Shown: positions 9,083 through 19,874, counted from the stretch's first letter. The stretch: DNA of 64,000 nt from Intrasporangium calvum DSM 43043 (GCF_000184685.1 NC_014830.1:2728001-2792000); one strand, 5' to 3'. The notes: generated by a model from the sequence alone, not told the origin. Translations and numbers: made by a program.

Positions 9083-9958
9083 TCAGGCTCGACGGGCCGC
9101 AGTCACCCGGGGCCGGCCGGAGAGGTCCACGTGGTCGACGACGAACGACCACTGACCCGTGCTGAGCAGCCGGGCGGGCAGCGACTCCCCCTGGGTGTCG
9201 GCGTGCTCCATGAGGAGCAGGCCTCCCGGCCCCAGCAGCTCCGCCGCGGCGGCCGCGACCCGGAGCGGGATCGCCAGGCCGTCCTCGCTGCCACCGTAGA
9301 GGGCCACCTCCGGGTCGTGGTCGCGCACCTCGGGATCGACGGGGACGGCGTCGGACGGGATGTACGGCGGGTTGGCCGTGACGAGGTCGACGCTGCCCGA
9401 CCAGTCCGGGATGGCCGGCTCGGTCGCGTCGCCCTGCAGGATCGCCACGTCGAGGCCGAGGCGGTCCCGGTTCGCCGTGGCCCACGCCACGGCATCCCCG
9501 GAGAGCTCGATGGCGCGCACGTGGACCCGCGGCCGTTCCGTCTTGACGGCGAGCGCGATCGCGCCCGAGCCGGAGCACAGGTCGACGAGCCGTATGCCGC
9601 TGGGCCGGGTCCCGAGGAGCCGGTCGACCTCCGCGAGGGCGAGCTCCACGACGACCTCCGTCTCGGGGCGGGGCACGAACACTCCCGGCCCCACGTGGAG
9701 GGTGAGCGTGCGGAAGGGGGCTCGTCCCGTGAGGTGCTGGAGCGGGACCCGTCGGGCGCGCTCGGCGAGCACAGCGGCATACGCCTCGTCGAAGGAGTCG
9801 GGGAGGGAACCCCCGACGATCATCCGTCGGCGCACCTCGTGGGCGGCCACCCCGAGGACGTGGGCGGCGAGCTCGACCGCATCGACCTCGGGAGAGGCGA
9901 CGCCAGCCTCCCGCAAGGTGGCGGAGGCGGCGCGGACGGCCGACCCGAGGCCGGTCAC
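9083..9958 (-). CDS. prmC: Peptide chain release factor N5-glutamine methyltransferase
   Basis: Methylates the Gln of the GGQ motif in RF1/RF2 with S-adenosylmethionine. It has the helical N-terminal domain, the SAM site [13 protein letters not shown] (about residues 125-137), and the substrate-Gln motif NPPY at 196-199. The GTG start overlaps the prfA stop (GTGA), so the enzyme is translationally coupled to its substrate gene. Two copies of the CGTATGCCGCTG motif lie inside the reading frame, encoding PSGIRLVD near residue 122 and EAYAAVLA near residue 60. Confidence 0.95.
   Translation of the reverse strand: MTGLGSAVRAASATLREAGVASPEVDAVELAAHVLGVAAHEVRRRMIVGGSLPDSFDEAYAAVLAERARRVPLQHLTGRAPFRTLTLHVGPGVFVPRPETEVVVELALAEVDRLLGTRPSGIRLVDLCSGSGAIALAVKTERPRVHVRAIELSGDAVAWATANRDRLGLDVAILQGDATEPAIPDWSGSVDLVTANPPYIPSDAVPVDPEVRDHDPEVALYGGSEDGLAIPLRVAAAAAELLGPGGLLLMEHADTQGESLPARLLSTGQWSFVVDHVDLSGRPRVTAARRA
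9591..9602 (+). repeat. CGTATGCCGCTG motif inside prmC
   Basis: Exact core followed by GGCC. It is read antisense to the gene and contributes the Pro-Ser-Gly-Ile-Arg stretch before the SAM motif. Confidence 0.85.
9772..9783 (-). repeat. CGTATGCCGCTG motif inside prmC, second copy
   Basis: Exact core, here followed by TGCT rather than GGCT. It encodes Ala-Tyr-Ala-Ala and lies about 180 bp from the other prmC copy, in the opposite orientation. Confidence 0.75.
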
Positions 9959-11034
9959 TGGACTGCCAGGGCCGCGAGCTTGGCCGCCTCGTCCGCGTCG
10001 ATCGCCGACTGGACGACCGGGTCCAGGTCGCCGTCGATGACGTGGTCGAGGTTGTACGACTTGTAGCCCGTGCGGTGGTCGGAGATCCGGTTCTCGGGGA
10101 AGTTGTACGTGCGGATCCGTTCGGAGCGGTCGACGGTCCGAACCTGGCTGCGCCGCGCGGCGGAGGCCTCCGCATCCGCTTCGTCCTTGGCGAGCTGGTG
10201 GAGGCGGGCGCGCAGGACGCGGAGCGCGGCCTCCTTGTTCTGGAGCTGGCTCTTCTCGTTCTGGCACGACACGACGAGGCCCGTCGGCAGGTGGGTGATC
10301 CGGACGGCCGAGTCGGTCGTGTTGACGCTCTGCCCGCCCGGCCCGGAGCTGCGGTAGACGTCGATCCGCAGGTCGTGGGGGTCGATGGTCACCTCGACCT
10401 CCTCGGCCTCGGGCATGACGAGCACGCCCGCCGCACTCGTGTGGACGCGGCCCTGCGACTCGGTGACCGGCACGCGCTGGACCCGGTGCACGCCCCCCTC
10501 GTACTTGAGCCGGGCCCACGGCGCCTCCCCCGGCCCCGGCTGGTGGCCCCTGGACCTGATGGACACCCGCACGTCCTTGTAACCGCCGAGGTCGGACTCC
10601 GTCGCGTCCTCGACCACCGTGCGCCAACCGCGCCGCTCGGCATAGCGCAGGTACATCCGCAGCAGGTCCCCGGCGAAGAGCGCCGACTCCTCACCGCCCT
10701 CCCCCGCCTTGACCTCGAGGATGACGTCGCGGTCGTCGTCGGGGTCGCGCGGGACGAGCTGACGCAGCAGGTGCTCCTCGGTCTCCGCGAGCACCCCTTC
10801 GAGGGCGGGCACCTCGGCCGCGAAGGCGGCGTCCTCGGCGCCGAGCTCACGGGCGGCCTCGACATCGTCCCGGGCCGTCTGCCAGGCGCGGGCCGAGGCC
10901 ACGGTCGGCCCGAGCGCGGCGTAGCGCTTGTTGAGGGTGCGGACGAGGTCCTGGTCGGCGTGCACCGCCGGGTCGGCGAGCCGGGCCTCGAGGTCCGCGT
11001 ACTCATCGAGGATGGCCTGGACTGACTCAAGCAT
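9955..11034 (-). CDS. prfA: Peptide chain release factor 1
   Basis: A 359-residue class I release factor recognising UAA and UAG. The peptide anticodon PVT is at 189-191; RF2 would have SPF. The catalytic GGQ is at 233-235 in [10 protein letters not shown]. The coiled N-terminal domain and [18 protein letters not shown] are typical. It is followed directly by prmC with a 4-bp overlap and preceded by rpmE, the common actinobacterial order rho-rpmE-prfA-prmC. Confidence 0.97.
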   Translation of the reverse strand: MLESVQAILDEYADLEARLADPAVHADQDLVRTLNKRYAALGPTVASARAWQTARDDVEAARELGAEDAAFAAEVPALEGVLAETEEHLLRQLVPRDPDDDRDVILEVKAGEGGEESALFAGDLLRMYLRYAERRGWRTVVEDATESDLGGYKDVRVSIRSRGHQPGPGEAPWARLKYEGGVHRVQRVPVTESQGRVHTSAAGVLVMPEAEEVEVTIDPHDLRIDVYRSSGPGGQSVNTTDSAVRITHLPTGLVVSCQNEKSQLQNKEAALRVLRARLHQLAKDEADAEASAARRSQVRTVDRSERIRTYNFPENRISDHRTGYKSYNLDHVIDGDLDPVVQSAIDADEAAKLAALAVQ

Positions 11035-11100
11035 CGGGACTCACCTGACCGCGGAGGGGTTGGAGGGGAAACGGGCTGGGACCTGGGCTAGAAAGGCGAA

Positions 11101-11137
11101 CGCCGGCCCCCGCGACTCATCGTCGCAGGGACCGGCG
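11101..11137 (-). terminator. Hairpin after rpmE
   Basis: A 16-base arm (11101-11116) and its partner (11122-11137) pair with two internal mismatches around a 5-base loop. It lies just downstream of rpmE and before prfA, with no clear T-run. It may be a terminator or an mRNA-end stabiliser. Confidence 0.5.
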
Positions 11138-11147
11138 TGCGGGAGAC

Positions 11148-11363
11148 CTACTTGGCGGCCTTCTTGCCGTATCGGGCCTCGAACCGAGCCACGCGGCCAC
11201 CGGTGTCGAGGATCTTCTGCTTGCCCGTGTAGAACGGGTGGCACTGCGAGCAGACGTCGGCGTGGATCGCGCCGTTCTTCGCGGTGCTGCGGGTGGTGAA
11301 CGTGCTGCCACAGGTACAGGTGACCTGGGTCTCGACGTACTCGGGGTGAAGGTCCTTCTTCAA
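11148..11363 (-). CDS. rpmE: 50S ribosomal protein L31
   Basis: A 71-residue L31 of the zinc-binding type, with Cys16 and Cys18 in TCTCGS and Cys38 and Cys41 in [10 protein letters not shown]. The family's N-terminus (KKDLHPEY) identifies TTG 11363 as the start, and AAGGAG lies six bases upstream. Longer upstream frames have no ribosome site. It sits between rho and prfA. The zinc form is usually made when zinc is sufficient, with a cysteine-less paralogue elsewhere in such genomes. Confidence 0.95.
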   Translation of the reverse strand: MKKDLHPEYVETQVTCTCGSTFTTRSTAKNGAIHADVCSQCHPFYTGKQKILDTGGRVARFEARYGKKAAK

Positions 11364-11505
11364 GAGAGTCTCCTTGGATTGAGTGGCCGGGTCGGCGTAG
11401 CTGCCGTGAACCGGTCCAAAGGAAGAGTGTGCCAGAGAGGGCGCACCTCCCCAAAACACCCGGGCGGGCGGCGGCATTCCCACCGCGAACCGCCGACCAC
11501 GCGCC

Positions 11506-11547
11506 GTGCGTGCCAAGAGCGCGAGACGCCGCGTTCCTGGCACGCAC
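11506..11547 (-). terminator. Hairpin after rho
   Basis: Perfect 10-base arms (11506-11515 and 11538-11547) with a 22-base loop, immediately downstream of the rho stop codon at 11555. No T-run is present, as is common in high-GC actinobacteria. Confidence 0.5.
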
Positions 11548-11554
11548 CGAGGAC

Positions 11555-13741
11555 TCAGGCCTCGTCGTCGAGCCGGGCGCTGCTCGTCTGCTGGACCTGC
11601 GTGAGGAACTCGTAGTTCGTCTTCGTCTTCTTGAGGCGGTCGAGGAGCAGCTCGATGGCCTGCTGGCTGTCGAGACCGCCGAGGACGCGACGGAGCTTCC
11701 ACATGATCTTCAGCTCCTCGCTCGCCAGGAGGATCTCCTCACGACGGGTGCCCGAGGCGTTGATGTCGACCGAGGGGAAGATGCGCCGGTTGGCGAGCTG
11801 ACGGTCGAGCTTGAGCTCCATGTTCCCGGTGCCCTTGAACTCCTCGAAGATCACCTCGTCCATCTTCGACCCGGTCTCGACGAGAGCCGTGGCCAGGATG
11901 GTCAGCGAGCCACCGTTCTCGATGTTGCGCGCCGCCCCGAAGAACTTCTTCGGCGGGTAGAGCGCTGCCGAGTCGACACCGCCGGACAGGATCCGACCGC
12001 TCGCCGGGGCGGACAGGTTGTAGGCCCGGCCCAGCTTGGTGATCGAGTCGAGGAGCACGACGACGTCGTGGCCGAGCTCCACGAGGCGCTTGGCCCGCTC
12101 GATGGCGAGCTCGGCAACGGTCGTGTGGTCGTCGGCGGGACGGTCGAAGGTCGAGGCGATGACCTCACCCTTGACCGCGCGCTGCATCTCGGTGACCTCT
12201 TCGGGGCGCTCGTCGACGAGCACGACCATCAGGTGGCACTCCGGGTTGTTCGTCGTGATCGCGTTGGCCAGCGCCTGCATCACCATCGTCTTGCCGGCCT
12301 TCGCCGGGGCCACGATGAGACCACGCTGGCCCTTGCCGATGGGCGCCACCAGGTCGATGATCCGGGTGGTCAGCTGTCCAGACTCGGTCTCGAGGCGCAG
12401 TCGCTGCTGCGGGTAGAGCGGGGTCAGCTTGCCGAACTCCAGCCGCTTGAGCGCGTCGTCCGCACTCTGCCCGTTGACGCTGTCGAGTCGGACGAGGGCG
12501 TTGAACTTCTGGCGGCCCACGTTGCCGGTCGGCTGCTCGCCCTCGCGCAACGCCTTGACCGCACCTGTCACGGCGTCGCCCTTGCGCAGGCCGTGCTTCT
12601 TGACCATCCCCAGCGGGACGTAGACGTCGCTCGGACCGGGCAGGTAGCCGGAGGTGCGCACGAAGGCGTAGTTCTCGAGGACGTCGAGGATGCCGGCGAC
12701 CGGGACGAGGACGTCGTCGTCGCCGATCTGCGGCTCCGCCTCGGCCCATTCCTGGCCCACGCCTCGGCCGCGCTTGCGGTCGCGGCTGCGCTGCCGGTTG
12801 CGGCTGCGACGGTTGCCGCGGTCGTCGTCGTCATACCGACCGGCCTGCTGGCCCTCGCGGTTGGTGTCGCGGTTGTCCTGGCCGTCGCGGTCGCCGTGGT
12901 CCTGGCCATCCCGGGTGTCGCGGAAGTCGCGCTCCTGACGGGCGTCCTGACGGCCGTCACGCTCCTGGATGGTGTCGCGAGTGTCCCGCTCCGGGCTGGT
13001 GCCACGCGGGTCGCGCTCCGGACGCGCGTCCTGACGGGTGTCGCGCTCCTGGTTGGCGCCACGCGGGTTGCGCTCCTGACGGGAGGTGGGCTCCTGGGCG
13101 TTGCCGCGAGTGTCGCGCTCCTGCTGACGGTCACGACGGTCGCGGCGCTCCCGCTGGCGTCGGCCCTCGTGCTCCGGGCGGTCGACCTCCGGACGGTCGG
13201 TCTCCGGGCGGTCGGCCTCCGGACGGTCGCCGGCACGACGGTCCAGTGGCTGCCGCTCGGACACGGCTGCCACGGCTTCGGCGGCGCGCTGGGCCCGGTC
13301 GGGTTGACCGGTGCGGCGTCCCGAGGTCCGCTCACCCCCGTGGCGGGCGGCCGGGGCCGTCACCTCGGTGCTGCCCCGCTCGGAGTCGGGCTGAGGGATG
13401 CTCGGCGCCACGTCTTCCGAGCGCGCTTGGACCACGGGGGATCCGCTGTCGGGCACTGCGGCCGACCCGGCTTCCCGAGTCGCGCGGCGTGAAGCGCGCA
13501 CCGGAGCAGACGAAGCCGCGGGGACGGACGAAGCCGCCGGGGTTGCAGGGGTTGCAGGGGCGGACGAAGCCGTCTCCGCAGCCGGTGAACCGCCGGACTG
13601 ACGAGCCTTGATGGCGTCGACGAGGTCGCTCTTGCGCATCCTCGCGGTGCCCTTGATGCCCATCGACGTGGCCACGGTCTTCAGCTCGTCCAGCTTCATC
13701 GCGGACAGACCTGACACGGGACGGGTGGTTGTTTCTGACAC
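11555..13741 (-). CDS. rho: Transcription termination factor Rho with large N-terminal insertion
   Basis: A 728-residue hexameric RNA helicase that ends transcripts. Residues 1-60 hold a Rho_N helix-extended-loop-helix segment. About residues 60-335 are a low-complexity Ala/Pro and then Arg/Asp/Glu/Gln-rich insertion. The RNA-binding fold follows ([19 protein letters not shown]), and then the ATPase with P-loop APAKAGKT near residue 480 and the Q-loop. E. coli Rho is about 420 residues; the insertion is typical of Actinobacteria and helps Rho act on structured high-GC RNA. I chose GTG 13741 with GGAAGG upstream. Confidence 0.96.
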   Translation of the reverse strand: MSETTTRPVSGLSAMKLDELKTVATSMGIKGTARMRKSDLVDAIKARQSGGSPAAETASSAPATPATPAASSVPAASSAPVRASRRATREAGSAAVPDSGSPVVQARSEDVAPSIPQPDSERGSTEVTAPAARHGGERTSGRRTGQPDRAQRAAEAVAAVSERQPLDRRAGDRPEADRPETDRPEVDRPEHEGRRQRERRDRRDRQQERDTRGNAQEPTSRQERNPRGANQERDTRQDARPERDPRGTSPERDTRDTIQERDGRQDARQERDFRDTRDGQDHGDRDGQDNRDTNREGQQAGRYDDDDRGNRRSRNRQRSRDRKRGRGVGQEWAEAEPQIGDDDVLVPVAGILDVLENYAFVRTSGYLPGPSDVYVPLGMVKKHGLRKGDAVTGAVKALREGEQPTGNVGRQKFNALVRLDSVNGQSADDALKRLEFGKLTPLYPQQRLRLETESGQLTTRIIDLVAPIGKGQRGLIVAPAKAGKTMVMQALANAITTNNPECHLMVVLVDERPEEVTEMQRAVKGEVIASTFDRPADDHTTVAELAIERAKRLVELGHDVVVLLDSITKLGRAYNLSAPASGRILSGGVDSAALYPPKKFFGAARNIENGGSLTILATALVETGSKMDEVIFEEFKGTGNMELKLDRQLANRRIFPSVDINASGTRREEILLASEELKIMWKLRRVLGGLDSQQAIELLLDRLKKTKTNYEFLTQVQQTSSARLDDEA

Positions 13742-13949
13742 GAAGGATCCTTCCCCCTCGTTTGCGGCCCGGGAGAGCCCACTGGGCCGGACTGGGGCCA
13801 GTGACTCTGGCCTATCGAGATCCACGTCGGCGCAGAACGCCGAGAGACAGTCGCCTCAGTGTGGGGGTGATTGCACCGCCTGCGTCGTGCGGCCTGGTGC
13901 GCCTTCACTGTAGCACCGAGGCATCGGCCCCGCGCGTCGGACCGACTCG

Positions 13950-14903
13950 TCAGCCGGCGACGACGGCGGTGACACCCTCGGAGGGGATGCCAGGGGTGAG
14001 CCTGACCCAGTGCCGCATCCCGGCCGGCGCCACCACCTCGGGCAGCCGGGCACGCGTCGTCAGGACGAGGACCGTCGGGCCCGCCCCGGACACCACCGCC
14101 GCGTGCCCCTGGGAGCGCAGTGCGTCGACGAGCCGCATCGAGTCGGGGTAGGACGCCCGGCGCGGCTCCTGGTGCAGCCAGTCTCGCGTCGCGGCATGCA
14201 GATGGACCGGCTCAGTCGTCAGGGCGTGGACGAGCAGGGCGGCCCGTCCACTGTTGGCGGCGGCGTCCTTGAGCGGCACCGACGACGGCAGGACGGCCCG
14301 CGCGTGCCGGGTGGCCAGCTGCTGGTCCGGGACGAACGCGACGACGTCGATCTCGGGGTGGAGCACGGGCCGCGCCGACACGGTCAGGGCCCCGAGGTCG
14401 GCGCCGGAACCGTCCGGCATCCAGCTCACCGTGAGACCGCCGAAGACACTGGCGGACGCATTGTCCGGATGGCCCTCGAGGACGCTGGCGAGGTGGGAGG
14501 CCAGCCGGAGATCAACCGGCACGGGGGCCCCCGGAGCCAGCTCAGCGGCATACGACAATGCTTGTGCCCCAACGACGCCCGCCACGATCGCGGTGGCGGA
14601 CGAGCCCAGCCCGCGGCCGTGCGGCACGCCGTTGCAGGCGCTCAGCCGGAGGCCCGCAGGGCCGGCCAGGCCGAGCGTCCGCCAGGTGTGGCGCATCGTC
14701 CGGACCACGAGGTGTGACTCGTCACGTGGCACGTCCGCCGCGCCCTCGCCCGTCACCTGGACCTCCAGGCCGGGCACGTCGAGGGTGGTGGCGACGTACT
14801 CATCCCACAGCCCGAGCGCGAGACCGATCGAGTCGAACCCCGGCCCGAGGTTGGCCGTGCTCGCCGGGACGCGGATCCGCACCGAGCGTGTCCCCGACGT
14901 CAC
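13950..14903 (-). CDS. thrB: Homoserine kinase
   Basis: A 317-residue GHMP kinase phosphorylating homoserine on the way to threonine. The ATP loop is GVPHGRGLGSSATAIVAG, the N-terminal substrate motif is VPASTANLGPGFDS, and the C-terminal motif is VSGAGPTVLVL. The GTG start at 14903 is one base past the thrC stop, so translation is coupled. The CGTATGCCGCTG motif at 14543-14554 lies in frame and encodes SYAAEL. 208 bp separate it from rho downstream. Confidence 0.95.
   Translation of the reverse strand: MTSGTRSVRIRVPASTANLGPGFDSIGLALGLWDEYVATTLDVPGLEVQVTGEGAADVPRDESHLVVRTMRHTWRTLGLAGPAGLRLSACNGVPHGRGLGSSATAIVAGVVGAQALSYAAELAPGAPVPVDLRLASHLASVLEGHPDNASASVFGGLTVSWMPDGSGADLGALTVSARPVLHPEIDVVAFVPDQQLATRHARAVLPSSVPLKDAAANSGRAALLVHALTTEPVHLHAATRDWLHQEPRRASYPDSMRLVDALRSQGHAAVVSGAGPTVLVLTTRARLPEVVAPAGMRHWVRLTPGIPSEGVTAVVAG
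14543..14554 (-). repeat. CGTATGCCGCTG motif inside thrB
   Basis: Exact core followed by AGCT, in the coding direction of thrB. It encodes Ser-Tyr-Ala-Ala-Glu-Leu just after the ATP-binding loop. Confidence 0.85.
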
Positions 14904-14904
14904 G

Positions 14905-15999
14905 TCAGCCCTCGAGCCCGAGGGCGTGCGCCGCGGTGTAGGCGTCGAGGGGAATCCGCGTCGGCACCACCTCGGAACCGTCGGCGGTGCGCAGCGCCCA
15001 CTGGGGGTCCTTGAGCCCGTGACCGGTGACGGTGCAGACGATGCGGGCGCCGGCGGGGACGAGACCCGCGGCGTGGCTCGCGAGGAGGCCGGCCACCGAG
15101 GCGGCCGAGCCCGGCTCGACGAAGACGCCCTCCTCGGCGGACAGGTAGCGATGCGCCTCGAGGATCTGCGCGTCGGTGACCGCCTCGATCCGGCCACCCG
15201 ATTCGTCGCGTGCGGCGATCGCCTGGGACCACGAGGCGGGGTTGCCGATCCGGATGGCGGTGGCGATGGTCTCCGGGTGGTCGACCGGGTGCCCGAGGAC
15301 CAGAGGCGCGGCACCCGCGGCCTGGAAACCCCACATCCGCGGCAACCGCGACGCGGGACCCGGCTGGTCGCTCACGGCGGGGTCCGAGGAGTACTCGCGG
15401 TATCCCTTCCAGTAGGCGGTGATGTTGCCGGCGTTCCCCACCGGGAGGCAGTGGATCTCGGGAGCGTCACCCAACGCGTCGACGATCTCGAACGCGGCGG
15501 TCTTCTGCCCCTCGATCCGGGCGGGGTTGACGGAGTTGACCAGCTCGACGGGGTAGGCCTCGGCAAGCTTGCGCGCGAGCGTCAGGCAGTCGTCGAAGTT
15601 GCCGTCGACCTGCAGGAGGGTGGCCCCGTGGGCGATGGCCTGGCTCAGCTTGCCCATCGCGATCTTGCCCTCGGGGACGAGGACGCCGCAGGTCATGCCG
15701 GCCTTGGTGGCGTAGGCCGCAGCGGAGGCGCTCGTGTTGCCCGTGCTGGCCGCGATCACCGCCCTCGCGCCGTGCTTGGCGGCGACGCTGATCGCCGTCG
15801 TCATCCCCCGGTCCTTGAACGACCCGGTCGGGTTGAGGCCCTCGTACTTGAGGTGGACCTCCGCACCGACGCGCTCGGACAGCTTCGCGGCGTGGATGAG
15901 GGGGGTGCCGCCCTCGTGGAGCGTCACCACCGGCGCACCCTCGAGGAGCGGCAACCGGTCGGCGTACTCGCGGATCACTCCGCGCCACTGGTGAGCCAT
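14905..15999 (-). CDS. thrC: Threonine synthase
   Basis: A 364-residue PLP enzyme turning O-phosphohomoserine into threonine. The PLP lysine is in [11 protein letters not shown], with the phosphate-binding loop [11 protein letters not shown] downstream. This short form (about 360 residues, without the long plant/yeast N-terminal domain) is normal for actinobacteria. Its ATG overlaps the hom stop by one base (TGATG), and thrB follows after one base, giving a tight hom-thrC-thrB unit. Confidence 0.96.
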   Translation of the reverse strand: MAHQWRGVIREYADRLPLLEGAPVVTLHEGGTPLIHAAKLSERVGAEVHLKYEGLNPTGSFKDRGMTTAISVAAKHGARAVIAASTGNTSASAAAYATKAGMTCGVLVPEGKIAMGKLSQAIAHGATLLQVDGNFDDCLTLARKLAEAYPVELVNSVNPARIEGQKTAAFEIVDALGDAPEIHCLPVGNAGNITAYWKGYREYSSDPAVSDQPGPASRLPRMWGFQAAGAAPLVLGHPVDHPETIATAIRIGNPASWSQAIAARDESGGRIEAVTDAQILEAHRYLSAEEGVFVEPGSAASVAGLLASHAAGLVPAGARIVCTVTGHGLKDPQWALRTADGSEVVPTRIPLDAYTAAHALGLEG

Positions 16000-17324
16000 C
16001 AGAAGCCTTCCACCCGCATGACGGAGTTGACTCCTCGGACCACGTCGAGGCTGCGGAGGCTCTCGACGGTGGCGGACAGCGCTGCGTCCGAGGCGGTGTG
16101 CGTGACGATGATGAGGTTGGCCCGGGCGCTGCCGTCTCCCCCGGCCGCGGTGACCCCGTCGTCGGCGGCGACGAGCTGCTGGCGCACCGTCTCGATCGAC
16201 ACGTCGTGGGCGGCGAAGGCGGCGGCCACCTTGCTCAGCACCCCTGGCCGGTCGGCGACGTCGAGGCTCACGTGGTAGCGCGTCTGCGCGTCGCCCATCG
16301 ACAGGATCGGCAGGTCCGCGTAGCTCGACTCGCCCGGGCCGAGCCCGCCCCCGACCCGGTGGCGGGCCACGGCCACGAGGTCGCCGAGAACGGCGGAGGC
16401 GGTCGGCTCCCCGCCGGCGCCACGCCCGTAGAACATCAGCTGCCCAGCGGCGTCGGCCTCGACGAAGACGGCGTTGAAGGCCTCGCGCACCCCGGCGAGC
16501 GGATGCGACCTGGGGATCATGGCCGGGTGCACCCGGACGGAGACACCACCGTCGTTGCGCTCGCAGATGGCGAGCAGCTTGACGACACAGTCCATCTCAC
16601 GCGCGGCTGCGACATCGGCGGCAGAGACCTCGGTGATGCCCTCGCGATAGACGTCGCTCCCCGAGACCCTCGTGTGGAAGGCGAGGGAGGCCAGGATCGC
16701 CGCCTTGGCCGCGGCGTCGAACCCCTCGACGTCGGCGGTCGGGTCGGCCTCGGCATAGCCGAGCGCCTGGGCCTGCTCGACGGCGTCCTGGAAGCCCGCA
16801 CCGGTCGTGTCCATCTTGTCGAGGACGTAGTTGGTCGTGCCGTTGACGATGCCGAGGACCTTGCGGACCTCGTCGCCGGCGAGGGACTCGCGCAGCGGAC
16901 GAAGCAGCGGGATCGCTCCGGCAACCGCGGCCTCGTAGTACAGGTCGACGCCGTGCTGGGCGGCGGCCGCGTAGAGCCGCGGACCGTCCTCGGCGAGCAG
17001 CGCCTTGTTGGCGGTGACCACGGAGGCGCCGTGCGCCATGGCGCGCAGGATCAGCGACCGGGCCGGCTCGATGCCCCCGATGACCTCGACGACGAGGTCG
17101 GCGCGCGTCACCAGCTCCTCGGCGTCCGTCGTGAAGAGCGAGGCGTCCACCCCGAGCTCGGAGCGGTCGCGGCCGGCGCGGCGCACGGCGATGCCGACGA
17201 TCTCGAGCGGCGCCCCGACCCGCGCGGCCATGTCGCCGCTGCGCTGCGTGAGGTGCCGAGCGACGGCGCCACCGACGACGCCGGCCCCGAGGAGGGCGAC
17301 CCGCAGCGGCTCGCGGGCGCTCAC
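15999..17324 (-). CDS. hom: Homoserine dehydrogenase
   Basis: A 441-residue NAD(P)-dependent reductase of aspartate semialdehyde. The Rossmann motif is [14 protein letters not shown] at residues 9-22, and [11 protein letters not shown] marks the substrate region. A C-terminal ACT domain (about residues 350-440, starting [21 protein letters not shown]) is the usual site of threonine feedback inhibition. It starts at GTG 17324. It is followed by thrC in the same unit and preceded by lysA after a 97-bp gap that may hold an internal promoter. Confidence 0.96.
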   Translation of the reverse strand: MSAREPLRVALLGAGVVGGAVARHLTQRSGDMAARVGAPLEIVGIAVRRAGRDRSELGVDASLFTTDAEELVTRADLVVEVIGGIEPARSLILRAMAHGASVVTANKALLAEDGPRLYAAAAQHGVDLYYEAAVAGAIPLLRPLRESLAGDEVRKVLGIVNGTTNYVLDKMDTTGAGFQDAVEQAQALGYAEADPTADVEGFDAAAKAAILASLAFHTRVSGSDVYREGITEVSAADVAAAREMDCVVKLLAICERNDGGVSVRVHPAMIPRSHPLAGVREAFNAVFVEADAAGQLMFYGRGAGGEPTASAVLGDLVAVARHRVGGGLGPGESSYADLPILSMGDAQTRYHVSLDVADRPGVLSKVAAAFAAHDVSIETVRQQLVAADDGVTAAGGDGSARANLIIVTHTASDAALSATVESLRSLDVVRGVNSVMRVEGF

Positions 17325-17421
17325 GGCACGGTCCTCACATCAGTCTCCACGTGCGAATCCTGTCGTTCGGGGGACCCTCGGTCGTTCTTCGTATCGCGAT
17401 CCGGACATCTGCGCGCAGGAT

Positions 17422-18849
17422 CTACGCAGGCCAGACATCGAGTGCGAGCAGGTCGTCGATCGTCTCACGTCGGACGATGACGCGGGCCTGCCCGTCCCGC
17501 ACGGCGATGACCGGCGGGCGCGGCGTGTGGTTGTACTGGCTCGACAGGGCCCTGCAGTACGCGCCGGTCCCGGGGACGGCGACGAGGTCCCCCGGTCCGA
17601 CGTCGCCGGGGAGGAACTCGTCCTTGACGACGATGTCGCCGCTCTCGCAGTGCCGCCCGACGACCCGCGCCAGAGACGGGGTCGCCTCGGACCGGCGGTT
17701 GGCCACCGTGCAGGAGTAGTCGGCGTCGTAGAGGGCGGTGCGGATGTTGTCGCTCATCCCACCGTCGACGGAGACGTAGAGGCGGCTGGCCCCGCCGTCC
17801 AGCTCGACCGGCTTGACCGTCCCGACCTCGTACAGGGTGAAGGTGCTCGGGCCGGCGATGGCCCGACCGGGCTCGATGGAGATCCGCGGAACGGCGACCC
17901 CGTCGGCCCGACACTCGCGTTCGACGATCTCGGCCATGCCGACCGCGAGCGCCTTCGGGGACTGGGGGTCGTGCTCGGTGGTGTAGGCGATGCCGAAGCC
18001 GCCGCCGAGGTCCAGCTCGGGCAGCTCGACGCCGAGCTCCCGGGCGATCTGGGTGTGCAGTCCGAGGACCCGCCGGGCGGACACCTCGAAGCCGGCGGTG
18101 TCGAAGATCTGCGACCCGATGTGGCTGTGCAGCCCGAGCAGCCGCAGCGTGTCGGGTCGGGCGAGGACCTGCCGGACCGCCTCGATGGCGTGGCCGCCGG
18201 CGAGCGAGAAGCCGAACTTCTGGTCCTCGTGCGCGGTCGCGATGAACTCGTGGGTGTGCGCCTCGACCCCAACGGTCACCCGCACCAGCACCGGGGCGAT
18301 GACGCCCAGCTCGGCGGCGATCGCGGCGACCCTCTCGATCTCCTCGAAGGAGTCGACGATGATCCGTGACACTCCGTGGTCGAGGGCGGCTCGGATCTCG
18401 GCGGCGCTCTTGTTGTTCCCGTGCATGCCGATGCTCGACCCGGGCACCCCGGCTCGGATGGCGACGGCGAGCTCTCCCCCGGTGCACACGTCGAGGAAGA
18501 GGCCCTCGTCGCGGATCCAGCGGGCCACCTCGGTGCAGAGGAAGGCCTTGCCGGCGTAGTAGACGTCGGCCCCGCCACAGAGGTCGTCGAAGACCTCGGC
18601 GTAGGTCTGCTTGAACTCCCTCGCTCGCGCCCGGAAGTCGTCCTCGTCGAGGACGTAGGCAGGCGTGCCGAACTCCCGGGCGAGCTCGACCACGCTGACC
18701 CCGCCGATCGCCAGGACGCCGTCGGCCCCACGGCCCACCGAAGCGGCCCAGAGGGAGGGGACGAGCGCGTTGACGTCGACCGGGGGCTCGAGCCAGGTGG
18801 GCCCGCGGTATCCCTCGGCGTGCAGGGCGCCGGCTTCGTGTGCGCGCAT
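17422..18849 (-). CDS. lysA: Diaminopimelate decarboxylase
   Basis: A 475-residue PLP enzyme of the alanine-racemase fold making lysine from meso-diaminopimelate. The PLP lysine is in VYYAGKAFLC, the phosphate-binding glycines in LDLGGGFGIAY, and the second-subunit substrate motif in EPGRAIAG; PGTGAYCRA lies near the C-terminus. It starts three bases after the shortened ArgRS-like gene and precedes hom, the common actinobacterial order argS-lysA-hom. Confidence 0.96.
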   Translation of the reverse strand: MRAHEAGALHAEGYRGPTWLEPPVDVNALVPSLWAASVGRGADGVLAIGGVSVVELAREFGTPAYVLDEDDFRARAREFKQTYAEVFDDLCGGADVYYAGKAFLCTEVARWIRDEGLFLDVCTGGELAVAIRAGVPGSSIGMHGNNKSAAEIRAALDHGVSRIIVDSFEEIERVAAIAAELGVIAPVLVRVTVGVEAHTHEFIATAHEDQKFGFSLAGGHAIEAVRQVLARPDTLRLLGLHSHIGSQIFDTAGFEVSARRVLGLHTQIARELGVELPELDLGGGFGIAYTTEHDPQSPKALAVGMAEIVERECRADGVAVPRISIEPGRAIAGPSTFTLYEVGTVKPVELDGGASRLYVSVDGGMSDNIRTALYDADYSCTVANRRSEATPSLARVVGRHCESGDIVVKDEFLPGDVGPGDLVAVPGTGAYCRALSSQYNHTPRPPVIAVRDGQARVIVRRETIDDLLALDVWPA

Positions 18850-18852
18850 GCC

Positions 18853-19686
18853 TCACATCCTCTCGGGGGCTGCGGCTCCGAGCCGCGTCAGTCCATTGCG
18901 CAAGACGACGGCGGCGGCCGCCGCGAGGGCGAGCCGGGCCCCGTGGATGCCACGGATGCGCTCCTCGACGGTTCGCGGCCGGATGGGCTGGGTCCAGCCG
19001 TCGGCGAGCGCGGCCAGGTCGGTCACGGCGCGGACCTGCTGGGGCCGGTCGCCCTCGTGCGTGTCCATCCGCTGGGGGAAGTCTGCGAGTGCCACGAGCA
19101 GGAGTCGTTCGGCGACGTGGCCGAGCTCCTCGCGCCGGTCCGTGGGACGGATCTGGACGCCGGCCGCGCGGGCCGTGCGCATGAGGCGGTGCAGGCGGGC
19201 ATGGGCGAGCTGGGCCGGGCGGAGTGCTGGGTCGTCACGGAGCCAGGCGGGCACGACCGTGGAGCGGTCGGTCTCGAGGGCGGGGTCGGCCTCGAGCCCC
19301 TCGTCGGACGACCGCTGGCCGCGCAGGAGGCCGTAGGTCGCCTCCTGCTCGGTCACCTCGTCGATGATGGCGACGCGCTCGGGGTCGGCGAGTGTGATGG
19401 ACAGCAGTCCCGAGGGGGCCACCTCGACGGCGGAGATGGACGCGTGGTCGGCGAGGCGTTGGGCGAGGACCCGCCCGAGGGCAGCGGGCTCGAGGTCGAG
19501 CTGTGGGGCCCAGCGCTGCGCCACCGGCGTGACCCAGTCGGCGACGACGCCCGCGGACCGCGGGTCGACCGGCCGGAAGATGGGCCCGGCGGGCGGCCCC
19601 GCCTCGGCCTCGTCCGGCAGCTCCCCCACCCGCGCGGCCGAGGCGGCGACCTGTTCGAGCAGCCGGCGCAGCGCGGCAGGAGTCAT
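18853..19686 (-). CDS. ArgRS-derived protein lacking the catalytic core (ADD-like plus DALR domain)
   Basis: 277 residues that match only the two ends of arginyl-tRNA synthetase. Residues ~35-115 resemble the N-terminal ADD domain, including a segment like that domain's final strand (AVEVAPSGLLSITL). Residues ~150-277 are a DALR anticodon-binding domain with QLAHARLHRLMRTARAAG and the ArgRS-type C-terminus NGLTRLGAAAPERM. The HIGH and KMSKS-type catalytic motifs and about 300 residues between these ends are absent. It occupies the argS position ahead of lysA, beside tRNA-Arg(CCG). It cannot aminoacylate on its own; a regulatory or tRNA-binding role is conjecture. Confidence 0.75.
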   Translation of the reverse strand: MTPAALRRLLEQVAASAARVGELPDEAEAGPPAGPIFRPVDPRSAGVVADWVTPVAQRWAPQLDLEPAALGRVLAQRLADHASISAVEVAPSGLLSITLADPERVAIIDEVTEQEATYGLLRGQRSSDEGLEADPALETDRSTVVPAWLRDDPALRPAQLAHARLHRLMRTARAAGVQIRPTDRREELGHVAERLLLVALADFPQRMDTHEGDRPQQVRAVTDLAALADGWTQPIRPRTVEERIRGIHGARLALAAAAAVVLRNGLTRLGAAAPERM

Positions 19687-19731
19687 GCGTGAAGTCTATT
19701 GACGACGCCCGTTCCCGACCCCACCACAGGC

Positions 19732-19743
19732 CGTATGCCGCTG
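19732..19743 (+). repeat. CGTATGCCGCTG motif, intergenic
   Basis: Exact core followed by GGCT, 46 bp upstream of the ArgRS-like gene and on the opposite strand, in the gap that also holds tRNA-Arg. Confidence 0.9.
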
Positions 19744-19874
19744 GGCTCGCTCCCGGATGCACCCACCTCCCGCTTCTCCCGCCGTTTCGCGGAGCACACC
19801 GGGCGAGGGCGGGGTGATTCCGCGTTCCGGGCTCAGGGCTGCTAACCTCACGGGGCGCACGAAAGTGCGTGCCC

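Noticed and set aside
562..13492. Long plus-strand open frames opposite the atp genes, wecA, glyA, prmC, prfA and rho
   Set aside because: They mirror strong minus-strand genes and have Arg/Asp/Glu/Gly-rich low-complexity translations and no ribosome sites, the usual shadow of GC-biased third positions.
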